A DNA stretch of 19,432 bases from Myxococcales bacterium (lineage in GTDB: Bacteria > Myxococcota > Bradymonadia > REDH01), in contig JAGWVZ010000011.1 of the NCBI GenBank assembly GCA_018970625.1, positions 1 through 19,432 on the forward strand, in the 5' to 3' direction. The notes beneath the pieces are model-generated. The model made no database searches. It had not been told where the DNA came from and saw only the letters and a program-made list of their open reading frames with translations. This document shows, piece after piece, positions 1 to 6,819 of the stretch (the first letter of the stretch is position 1; each line of letters begins with the position of its first letter). The position numbers and the translations under genes are program-made.

Positions 1-638
1 GCGGGCATCGGGGTGCCCGGGCGACCGTGGACGATCGCATACTCGATAAACGCATCCGACGCCGCAGCGTGGAACCACGGATTATTCAGGCTCACCGCGC
101 TCACGCCCTCGCCGTCGGCACCGTGACACGAAGCACAGCGCGCGTTGTACACGCCGGTGCCGCGTGTCGCGACCCCTTCCACGGCCGTGGTCTCTGACAG
201 CTCTACGCTCGGCACCGTCTGCCACTGGCGAATAAAGGTAATCAGATCAGCGACCTGCGCATCGTCCAACGGGCCGCCTGCCGCCCGTCCCCAGCCCGAC
301 ATCGGAGTGCCCGGACGGCCGTGAACGATCGACGAACGCAGAAAATCATCCGACGCCGTCGCCAGAAAGTTCTGATTCGACAGCGCGTTCGCGTTATCGG
401 CCAGATAGCCCTCGCCGTTATCGCCATGGCAGAAGTCGCAGTACTGCACATACAGCTCCTGCCCACGCGCCAGCTGCGCCTCGTCGGGTGCGGCCGGGGT
501 CGTGGACCCGTCCGCTGGCACGTCCGGTTCCGCCGCCAGCACGGGTGTCTGTGGCGCGTCAGACTGACACGCGGTGTACATACCGAGCGCCATCGTCGCG
601 ATAAACGCCCAACCTGCAAAGCGGTTCAGCGTGTTCAT
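1..638 (-). CDS. Di-haem cytochrome c lipoprotein (3' end beyond window)
   Basis: The frame reads MNTLNRFAGW from ATG at 638 and stays open to base 1, so about 212 residues are visible and the C-terminus is missing. A short hydrophobic stretch ends in Y-T-A-C (Cys24), a plausible lipobox, so the protein is probably anchored in the periplasm or outer membrane. Two covalent haem sites are visible: C67-D-F-C-H71 and C168-A-S-C-H172. Each is followed by the same H-G-R-P-G-T-P-M segment (Met near 113 and 211), the likely axial ligand. The two halves look like an internal duplication of one class I cytochrome c domain. Its ATG overlaps the stop of the upstream thioredoxin-fold gene (TGATG), so the two are translationally coupled. 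The likely role is electron transfer in the periplasm; the partner oxidase or reductase is not visible. Family assignment is firm, physiological role unknown. Confidence 0.9.
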   Translation of the reverse strand, partial: MNTLNRFAGWAFIATMALGMYTACQSDAPQTPVLAAEPDVPADGSTTPAAPDEAQLARGQELYVQYCDFCHGDNGEGYLADNANALSNQNFLATASDDFLRSSIVHGRPGTPMSGWGRAAGGPLDDAQVADLITFIRQWQTVPSVELSETTAVEGVATRGTGVYNARCASCHGADGEGVSAVSLNNPWFHAAASDAFIEYAIVHGRPGTPMP

Positions 639-1345
639 CAGGGCACTCCGGATCCGTCGGTGGGTTCAGTCGGAATGCCATTGGCGGCATCGACTATCGC
701 GTCTCGAAGGTACGCATACCCCTCTGCCTCGCTCAGGTTGTACGGCGTGTCCAGTCGGGGCGAGGTGTGCGCGGCCAGCAGACCGTCCGGTCCATACACA
801 AACAGGTCGTCTTTCGCGCCCTGAAACAGGCTCCAGGCATCGATCCCGGCCTCGTCCTGCAGAATCGGGAACGGAACGCGCTCAATGAACTCGCCCACCT
901 GTGCCGCCGCCTCCGACCAGTTCACGATCACAAACTGCACCTCGATGCCCTCGGCATCCAGCTCGTTTCGCAGCTGCTCCATCTTGATGGACTGCGCCTG
1001 ACAGAACGGACAACGGGCCGACAGCAGCGTCACCACCGTGGTCGTGCCTGCGAAAGCCGACAGCGGGTACCGCTCGCCTGCCGCACACGAAAGCGGCTGT
1101 ACGTCGGCCAGCTCCATGCCGGGCGGCTGCGCGCCGATGCATGTCGGACATTCCGGGGCAAGGGGCAGGGCGGCGGCCGATTCAGCTGTGGCGACATCGA
1201 CACCCAGGCAGAACTCGCCGGCAGCGGGCGGGTCGAGCTCACCGGCCGACGCTGCCGCCGGGGCGACGTCGTCTTCGGCGCAGCCCGAGAGCAGAACTGC
1301 CGCGAGCGCGAAAGGGAAAAGCGAGGCCGAACTTTTGTGAAGCAT
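638..1345 (-). CDS. Thioredoxin-fold lipoprotein resembling selenoprotein P N-domain
   Basis: The 235-residue protein starts at ATG 1345 (MLHKSSASLF). A hydrophobic signal ends in the lipobox L-L-S-G-C (Cys22), so it is a predicted lipoprotein. The thioredoxin-type active site is S-A-R-C112-P-F-C115, followed by a helix K-M-E-Q-L-R-N-E-L. Further cysteines at 46, 66, 69 (C-P-T-C) and 87 lie N-terminal to it. The order TVV-x-LL-x-A-x-CxxC, then VIVNW, then W-S-L-F-x-G-A-K-D-D-L-F-V-Y, then G-L-L-A-A-H matches the N-terminal domain of animal selenoprotein P as I remember it, with Cys in place of Sec. The frame is open as far as 1552, but that would overlap msrB and place the signal peptide internally; ATG 1357 is a possible alternative start. 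The likely role is a periplasmic thiol oxidoreductase or peroxidase. The stop overlaps the cytochrome start. It is divergent from msrB, and no clear promoter is visible between them. Confidence 0.85.
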   Translation of the reverse strand: MLHKSSASLFPFALAAVLLSGCAEDDVAPAAASAGELDPPAAGEFCLGVDVATAESAAALPLAPECPTCIGAQPPGMELADVQPLSCAAGERYPLSAFAGTTTVVTLLSARCPFCQAQSIKMEQLRNELDAEGIEVQFVIVNWSEAAAQVGEFIERVPFPILQDEAGIDAWSLFQGAKDDLFVYGPDGLLAAHTSPRLDTPYNLSEAEGYAYLRDAIVDAANGIPTEPTDGSGVP

Positions 1346-1436
1346 GGAACATCCCATGTGCAATGTGGCTTTGTAACCGTGGGTCGGCGCTGTCTGTACA
1401 CGATGGGCACCAGACGACGCACGCACTGTAACATAT

Positions 1437-1440
1437 GGAG
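1437..1440 (+). promoter_or_regulatory. Ribosome binding site deciding the msrB start
   Basis: GGAG lies 6 bases before ATG 1447. It overlaps the upstream in-frame ATG at 1435, which has no such site of its own. This favours the shorter 194-residue reading. Confidence 0.6.
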
Positions 1441-1446
1441 TTTCGC

Positions 1447-2031
1447 ATGAGTGACAACAGGCAGGACGGAACGATTTCACGTCGGGTAGCGCTGGGGGTG
1501 GGTTTTTCAGGGCTGGCTTCGTTGATCGCCACCGCATGCACCCGGCCTTCACTCGCGCAGTCGCCCGGCCCCACCAGCCAGCCCAGCGCGCCTGCCGATG
1601 TCCCTTTGTACACGGGAACGGGTCCCGATCCCGACATCACCGACCGGCTGCAGCTCAGCGATGAAGAATGGAGGGCGCGTCTGAATCCCCAGCAATATCG
1701 TGTGCTTCGAGAGCATGGTACCGAACGCGCGTTCTCGGGGCCATTCTGGGACCATCACGCGACGGGCACCTATCGCTGCGCCGGGTGCGGCAACCCGCTC
1801 TTCGCGTCACAGCACAAGTTTGACTCGGGCACCGGTTGGCCCAGCTACACGCAGCCCATCGCGGATGGGCGCATCGGCGAGACGGTGGACCGGTCGCTCG
1901 GCATGGTCCGCACCGAGGTGCACTGTGCGCGTTGCGGTGGGCACCAGGGCCACGTGTTCCCGGACGGACCCGCGCCCACGGGGCTGCGTTACTGCATCAA
2001 CTCCGTCAGTCTGGTGTTCCAGCCTGCCTGA
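1447..2031 (+). CDS. msrB: Tat-exported peptide-methionine (R)-S-oxide reductase MsrB
   Basis: This 194-residue protein reduces methionine-R-sulfoxide in oxidised proteins. The N-terminus carries a twin-arginine motif S-R-R-V-A-L (11-16), a hydrophobic stretch and a lipobox-like I-A-T-A-C (Cys31), so it is probably a Tat-exported lipoprotein acting outside the cytoplasm. The MsrB domain covers about 65-192. It has zinc-binding pairs C111-A-G-C114 and C160-A-R-C163, the [10 protein letters not shown] motif (125-134), the H-V-F-P-D-G motif, and the catalytic Cys183 in R-Y-C-I-N-S. The start at 1447 is chosen for its GGAG site; ATG 1435 would add four residues. It is divergent from the selenoprotein P-like gene, and together they suggest an envelope thiol and methionine repair set. 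MsrB assignment is very firm; lipid attachment is an inference. Confidence 0.96.
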   Translation: MSDNRQDGTISRRVALGVGFSGLASLIATACTRPSLAQSPGPTSQPSAPADVPLYTGTGPDPDITDRLQLSDEEWRARLNPQQYRVLREHGTERAFSGPFWDHHATGTYRCAGCGNPLFASQHKFDSGTGWPSYTQPIADGRIGETVDRSLGMVRTEVHCARCGGHQGHVFPDGPAPTGLRYCINSVSLVFQPA

Positions 2032-2127
2032 GGGTGCCTGTGAGGCGCACTCCACCAGGTCTGACCTTGACCTTCCCGGGGCCGTGCGACAAACCCCTCA
2101 TGCCATCTGTCTGTGCCAGAGTCTGTC

Positions 2128-4767
2128 ATGCCCGTGCGCGCTCCTGCTCCTACCCTTACGCCAACCGTGGTTCGCCGCCCCGAAGTACTGGCTCCAGCAG
2201 GCGACATGGACTCGTTCGCCGCTGCGCTCGCCGCCGGTGCCGACGCCGTCTATCTGGGCCTCGATGAAGGATTCAACGCCCGCGCCCGAGCCACCAACTT
2301 CTCGCTCGCATCGCTCCCTGACCTCGTCGCGAGAGCGCACCGCGCCGGCACAAGGGTGTTTATTACCACTAACACGCTGGTTTTCGAGCAGGAGCTCCCC
2401 ATCGTCGAGCGCCTGCTGCGCGAAATGGCTCGCGCCGGCGTCGATGCGCTCATCATTCAGGACCCTGCCGTCGCTATCCTCGCCCGAAGACTCTGCCCCG
2501 AGCTGGACCTGCACGCCAGCACCCAGATGACCATCTCGTCGGCCGAGGGTGCCGAGTTCGCGCGAACCCTCGACATCTGCCGGGTGGTGGTCCCGCGGGA
2601 GCTCTCGGTGGCCGAGATCGCGCACTTTGCCGAACACACCGACCTGGAACTCGAGGTGTTCATTCATGGTGCGCTCTGCATGAGCTGGTCGGGCCAGTGC
2701 CTCACCAGTGAAGCCTGGGGCGGACGAAGCGCCAACCGCGGCCAGTGCGCGCAGTCCTGTCGCATGCCGTACGACCTGATCGTCGATGGGCAGGTCAGAC
2801 CAACCGGTGATGTGCGCTACTTTCTGTCGCCCAAAGACCTCGCCGGGTATCGCGCGGTGCCGGCGCTCATGCAGGCTGGCGTACACTCCCTGAAGATCGA
2901 GGGCCGACTCAAAGGCCCGGCTTATGTAAATACATCCGTAACCGGCCTCCGCCGCTGGATCGACGCCATCGAGGCCGGCGAGGCCGGCCTGCCCGAAGCC
3001 CAGCAGCGGCTCGGAAACGACCTCGCGGCCATGATGCTCACCTACTCGCGTGGGTTCGGCGACGGATTCCTCGCAGGCGCCGATCACCAGACGCTCGTCG
3101 ATGGCCGTTTTCCCAAGCATCGCGGCTACTTGCTGGGCCAGGTCACGCGGGTTGCGGGCGACACGGTGTGGGTGCAACCCGAGCGTCGCCTCCCGGGCAA
3201 CGCGGAGGGGCAGGTGGCCTCTCCGCTGCCCGCGCTCGGTGGCGCACCCGATGCGGCTACCGGCGCTGCCCTGGCGCCCGTCGAGCCCCGCCCCGGCATG
3301 GGTGTCGGATTTGATGCCGGCAAACCAGAACAGAAGGAGCAGGGCGGTCCTGTGTTTGACGTGAAGGCCGATGCGAACGGCTGGCAGCTCCGTTTTGGTC
3401 GCCCCGGGCCTGATCTCTCCCAGGTCGCACCCGGACAGCGGGTTTGGCTCACCAGCGACCCGAGCCTGCAGCGAGACGCCGAAAAGCTTGTGCGCGGCTC
3501 CGAACCGTCCGGGCGCTTACCACTGATTCTGCATGTGTCGGGTGCCGTAGGCGAAACGCTGCACGTAGAGGCCCGGGGTCCGGGTGGCATGTGCGCCACG
3601 GCGAGTAGCGAGAGCGTTTTGCAGGCCGCGCAGGGCGCTCCTCTCGACAACGAGACGCTGTGCGACAAGCTGGCCGGCTTCGGCGGCACGCCGTTCAGGC
3701 TGGCGCGGCTCGACACCTCGGCGCTCGCGCATGGTCTGCACATTCCCGTTTCGCAGTTGAAAGTGCTGAGGCGAAGCCTGGTCGAACAGCTGATGCCGCA
3801 GGTGGAGCGCGGATACGCCCGCACCATCGTTGAAGCGGACGTCCTGAGTGACATTCAGGCGCAGCTTCATCAGCGTGTCGCCGCCCTGGCAAAACCGGGT
3901 CTGTCGTTTGCACCGCTGCTTTTGCCGCTGGTACGCACAGCCGAACAGCTCGAGGCGGTCATTGAGGCCGGACTGACCGAGGTCGAGCTCGATTTCATGG
4001 AGCTCGTTGGGCTCGGGCAGGCTGTTGAGCGCGCCCGTGAGGCCGGCCTGCGCGTGACCATCGCGACGGTGCGTGTGCAGAAGCCCGGCGAGGAAGGTTT
4101 TGATCGCCGCATCGCAAAGCTTGAGCCGAATGCGGTGCTGGTTCGTCACTGGGGCGGACTCATGCAGTTTGCAGGCATGCAGGGCGAACGACCTCGCGTG
4201 CACGGAGACTTCTCGCTCAACGTCACCAACTCGCTCACCGCCATGCACCTGCTCGGGCTGGGGCTGGATACGCTCACCGCCGCGCACGACCTCGACGCCC
4301 GGCAGCTGTTTCACCTTCTGGATGCGGTGCCCGTCGAACGCATGACCGTGGTCGTTCATCACCACATCGCGACCTTCCACACCGAACACTGTGTGTATTC
4401 ACACACCCTGAGCAACGGGCGCGACTACCGTACCTGTGGACGCCCCTGCGAACAGCACCGGGTCGCGCTGCGCGACCACCTGGGGTTTGAGCACCCCGTC
4501 ATTGTCGACGTGGGATGCCGAAACACCGTGTTCAACGCCCGGGCACAGTCGGCCGCGAGCATTGTACCCAGGCTGCTGGAACGGGGAGTGCGGCGGTATC
4601 GCGTTGAATTTGTCTGGGAAACTCGGCAGCAGGCCCTGGCGGTGCTGCTCGCGTGGCAACAACTGCTGGCAGGCACCATGCGGCCCGATGAGCTGAACGC
4701 CCGCATCGGTGTTCACGAGCAGTTCGGCGTGACCGCGGGCACCATGCAGACCATGCGCCCCGCTTAG
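2128..4767 (+). CDS. U32 family protein, RlhA-like (long form)
   Basis: The product is about 879 residues. The N-terminal U32 domain begins with P-E-V-L-A-P-A-G-D and shows the U32 signature E-V-F-I-H-G-A-L-C-M-S-W-S-G-Q-C, then N-R-G-Q-C-A-Q-S-C. Cysteines 184, 191, 207 and 211 (numbered from ATG 2128) fit the Fe-S cluster ligands of this family. A central DUF3656-like region is interrupted by a Gly/Pro/Ala-rich insertion at about 350-405. The C-terminal part has its own Cys-containing stretch (H-C-V-Y and R-T-C-G-R-P-C), resembling the end of long U32 proteins. Escherichia coli RlhA, of about 650 residues, is needed for 5-hydroxycytidine in 23S rRNA. Other U32 proteins act in tRNA or ubiquinone hydroxylation. 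'Peptidase' is the historical family label. The start could be GTG 2113 (five residues longer); neither start has a good ribosome site. An rRNA/tRNA hydroxylation role is the best guess but not proven. Confidence 0.9.
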   Translation: MPVRAPAPTLTPTVVRRPEVLAPAGDMDSFAAALAAGADAVYLGLDEGFNARARATNFSLASLPDLVARAHRAGTRVFITTNTLVFEQELPIVERLLREMARAGVDALIIQDPAVAILARRLCPELDLHASTQMTISSAEGAEFARTLDICRVVVPRELSVAEIAHFAEHTDLELEVFIHGALCMSWSGQCLTSEAWGGRSANRGQCAQSCRMPYDLIVDGQVRPTGDVRYFLSPKDLAGYRAVPALMQAGVHSLKIEGRLKGPAYVNTSVTGLRRWIDAIEAGEAGLPEAQQRLGNDLAAMMLTYSRGFGDGFLAGADHQTLVDGRFPKHRGYLLGQVTRVAGDTVWVQPERRLPGNAEGQVASPLPALGGAPDAATGAALAPVEPRPGMGVGFDAGKPEQKEQGGPVFDVKADANGWQLRFGRPGPDLSQVAPGQRVWLTSDPSLQRDAEKLVRGSEPSGRLPLILHVSGAVGETLHVEARGPGGMCATASSESVLQAAQGAPLDNETLCDKLAGFGGTPFRLARLDTSALAHGLHIPVSQLKVLRRSLVEQLMPQVERGYARTIVEADVLSDIQAQLHQRVAALAKPGLSFAPLLLPLVRTAEQLEAVIEAGLTEVELDFMELVGLGQAVERAREAGLRVTIATVRVQKPGEEGFDRRIAKLEPNAVLVRHWGGLMQFAGMQGERPRVHGDFSLNVTNSLTAMHLLGLGLDTLTAAHDLDARQLFHLLDAVPVERMTVVVHHHIATFHTEHCVYSHTLSNGRDYRTCGRPCEQHRVALRDHLGFEHPVIVDVGCRNTVFNARAQSAASIVPRLLERGVRRYRVEFVWETRQQALAVLLAWQQLLAGTMRPDELNARIGVHEQFGVTAGTMQTMRPA

Positions 4768-4789
4768 GCAGCCCTGTACGTATGTGTTT

Positions 4790-4820
4790 GTGTGTGGATG
4801 TGCACACGCCTGTTTGTTTA
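4790..4820 (+). terminator. Possible Rho-independent terminator after the U32 gene
   Basis: A 7-bp stem (4790-4796 with 4803-4809, one G-U pair) with loop GATGTG is followed by CTGTTTGTTTA. It sits 22 bases after the U32 stop and just before the convergent arsS stop. The stem is AT/GT-rich and the T-tract is broken, so it is weak. On the minus strand the tract is A-rich, so it would serve only the plus strand. Confidence 0.35.
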
Positions 4821-4828
4821 GGGCCGCG

Positions 4829-5929
4829 TCACGCGGTGGTGTTCCCACCACAGCTCGACCCCGCGCCAGCCGTGCAGCCGAAGCAATGCCGCCGAGTCAC
4901 GATGCTGTGCGTCTTCCACGCCGTTACATCGAAGCGGTCAATCGTCACGGCCGAGGTGTCGGAGCTCACCGATGGCAACTCCAGCATCTGATTGAAGTCG
5001 CAGTCGTACAGGCGTCCGTCCCAACCGACGCTCAGCGTGTTGCGACACATGACACCGCCCACCGCCGACGGGTTGAACGCCTGCACCAGTTTTTCCATGT
5101 ACTGCTGCAGGTTGCCCGACTCGACCAGCCACTCCAGATAGCGAGAGATTGGCATGTTGTTCAGCACGAACAGACGGTCAAACGTCACGCCAAAGTCGGC
5201 GAACAGACGACCTTTCCACTCGGTTTCCATCGCCCGCTGATCGCCGCCCAGAAAAGCGCCCGCCGGGTTCGACATCAGCGTCAGCCGCCGTTCCGGGTCT
5301 CCCTGGCCGTACCCATGGGCGTTCAGGCGCTTAAGCGCCTCAATCGACTTCTGAAACGTGCCATCGCCGCGCTGCACATCCGTGTTGCGCGCGCGGTAAT
5401 GGGGAAGCGAAGCCACCACCTCGACCTGATGCGCCGCCAGAAAAGGCAGCAGATCCTCGTAGCGAGGCAGCAGCAGCACGGTGAGGTTGCATCGGTCAAT
5501 GACGTGTCGCCCCCGGGCACGCGCCTGCTCCACCAGCCATCGAAAATCCGGATGAAGCTCGGGCGCTCCGCCCGTAATGTCCACCGTATGAGCGGGTGTG
5601 CGCTCCAGAAGCCGCACGCACTCCTCCACCGTGGCGCGCGCCATCATGGCATCGGTTCGGTCGGGGCCCGCGTCCACGTGACAATGCCGGCACGTCATGT
5701 TGCACAGCTTGCCCAGGTTGACCTGAACAATCTCCAGCGCATGTGGGGTGAGCACCACCCCCGAATCAGCCACCGCCCTGTCAAAATCCGCCGGGGCACC
5801 CGCCGCATCGAACAACGGCACGCGGTTCAGCACGTCCAGCTGTGTTCGAGGGTCGGCCAACGGAGCAGCCCGTCTGGCCAGTGAGCTCAGACGTGTGCCC
5901 GGCTCTGCATCCAGGACGCTACCGCTCAT
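4829..5929 (-). CDS. arsS: Arsenosugar biosynthesis radical SAM protein ArsS
   Basis: This is a 366-residue radical SAM enzyme. The [4Fe-4S] motif is C76-N-M-T-C80-R-H-C83, followed by H-V-D-A-G-P. The glycine-rich SAM-binding segment is D-I-T-G-G-A-P-E-L. The C-terminal Cys-rich domain has M-C-R-N-T-L-S-V-G-W-D-G-R-L-Y-D-C-D-F-N-Q and ends with H-C349-F-G-C352-T-A-G-A-G-S-S-C360-G-G, the hallmark of the ArsS (radical SAM/Cys-rich) family. Characterised relatives couple the 5'-deoxyadenosyl group of SAM to methylated arsenic, giving the precursor of arsenosugars. Some family members are annotated as selenoproteins; here the corresponding positions are cysteine. The ATG overlaps the stop of the AhpD-like gene (ATGA). 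It is the last gene of the minus-strand run and converges on the U32 gene. Family is firm; activity on arsenic is inferred, since no arsM lies in the window. Confidence 0.93.
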   Translation of the reverse strand: MSGSVLDAEPGTRLSSLARRAAPLADPRTQLDVLNRVPLFDAAGAPADFDRAVADSGVVLTPHALEIVQVNLGKLCNMTCRHCHVDAGPDRTDAMMARATVEECVRLLERTPAHTVDITGGAPELHPDFRWLVEQARARGRHVIDRCNLTVLLLPRYEDLLPFLAAHQVEVVASLPHYRARNTDVQRGDGTFQKSIEALKRLNAHGYGQGDPERRLTLMSNPAGAFLGGDQRAMETEWKGRLFADFGVTFDRLFVLNNMPISRYLEWLVESGNLQQYMEKLVQAFNPSAVGGVMCRNTLSVGWDGRLYDCDFNQMLELPSVSSDTSAVTIDRFDVTAWKTHSIVTRRHCFGCTAGAGSSCGGNTTA

Positions 5930-6615
5930 GCAGGCCCCATGGTCGCACCCTGCACCTGATCGACCATCTGTACGCCCGTCACCAGCGCCGCTCCGCCGCG
6001 AATGGCCGCGGCCACCTGTACCGCCTCGGTCAGCTGCGACAACCCGGCCTGCAATCCCAGCGCTGCCGCGGTGTGACGCTCAATGGAATAGGGGCACTGC
6101 AGCACGTGCGCCACCGCAACCGCGATCAGCTGCTTGTCCAGCGCAGACAGCGCATCGGCCGCCAGCACGCGGCCCGTCCAGTCCTGAAACGCGGTCGATG
6201 CGGCCGGCGCCGCCGCATAAAGGGCGCCCATGCCTTCGGGCTGATTCCGGTCGTAATACCCCGCAGGAACAGCCGAACGGCTCTCGCCCATGCTCGATGC
6301 CTGCGTATGTTGAACCATTTGCAGGGCGTGCGTCAGGGTCGACATCGCCTTGACGACCGCGGCGACCTGCACCGCTTCGGTCATTTGCTCCAGGTCCTGC
6401 CCGTTCTCGAGGCAGTTCGACGTGTAGGCCTCAATGCAGTACACGCAGGGCAGGGCGTGCGCGACAGCCAGCCCGATCAGGCACTTGGTGGAAACAGGCA
6501 GCGCGCCTGCACCCGTGGCCAGGCCGTACCATGCAAAGAAAGAGCGCGCGAGCTCGGGGCTCCCTTTGCCAATATCGCCAAAGCGCGGAAGGTGTCCGCG
6601 GTCAAAGTAGTGCAT
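5926..6615 (-). CDS. AhpD-like arsenosugar-associated peroxidase-like protein
   Basis: It has two tandem carboxymuconolactone decarboxylase/AhpD-type helical domains. The first carries the redox motif P-C69-V-Y-C72-I-E-A-Y-T (numbered from ATG 6651). The equivalent place in the second is Q-C186-P-Y-S-I-E-R-H-T, where the second Cys is lost. Both repeats contain T-E-A-V-Q-V-A-A. The pairing with ArsS through an ATGA overlap is the typical context of the 'arsenosugar biosynthesis-associated peroxidase-like' family. Its chemistry is not established; a thiol-based reduction or oxidation supporting the radical SAM step is an inference. The frame opens at ATG 6651, but M-H-Y-F-D-R-G-H-L-P-R-F at 6615 looks like the usual family N-terminus, so 6615 is preferred. 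Neither start has a clear ribosome site. A 169-168 bp gap separates it from the Ter cluster upstream on the same strand. Confidence 0.85.
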   Translation of the reverse strand: MHYFDRGHLPRFGDIGKGSPELARSFFAWYGLATGAGALPVSTKCLIGLAVAHALPCVYCIEAYTSNCLENGQDLEQMTEAVQVAAVVKAMSTLTHALQMVQHTQASSMGESRSAVPAGYYDRNQPEGMGALYAAAPAASTAFQDWTGRVLAADALSALDKQLIAVAVAHVLQCPYSIERHTAAALGLQAGLSQLTEAVQVAAAIRGGAALVTGVQMVDQVQGATMGPA

Positions 6616-6651
6616 CGCAGCCGCTCGAAACTGGGGAGAAAAACGCCACAT

Positions 6652-6819
6652 CCATCATGCACAAAACACGCCGCGAGGTACAGGTGGCGAATCAGGTGCG
6701 ACCGGCTTCCCCGCAGATGCACGTAACGGACACGTCGGGCGTGGCACATCGCGCAGCAGGGTCGGTGTTCAAACGCACTGCCGCACGGGCCGGTCGAGGC
6801 CTGCCACGGAAACAGGGGT
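6652..6819 (-). other. Intergenic region between Ter cluster and arsenosugar pair
   Basis: This spacer lies on the same strand between the TerD/protease fusion stop and the AhpD-like gene. I see no convincing terminator or sigma-70 promoter. A short G-C palindrome (GGCC, 6-base loop, GGCC) lies near 6789-6802, without a T-tract. Whether the arsenosugar pair is read through from the Ter operon is therefore open. Confidence 0.4.

Noticed and set aside
1346..1552. Upstream extension of the selenoprotein P-like gene to a 304-residue protein
   Set aside because: It would run through the msrB start region and bury a clear signal peptide and lipobox 70 residues inside the protein.
2032..2127. Possible terminator hairpin after msrB (GTGCCT...AGGCGCAC)
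   Set aside because: The stem needs a two-base bulge and no T-tract follows.
5842..6726. 294-residue plus-strand open frame
   Set aside because: Antisense to the AhpD-like gene, Arg/His-rich, no recognisable motif.
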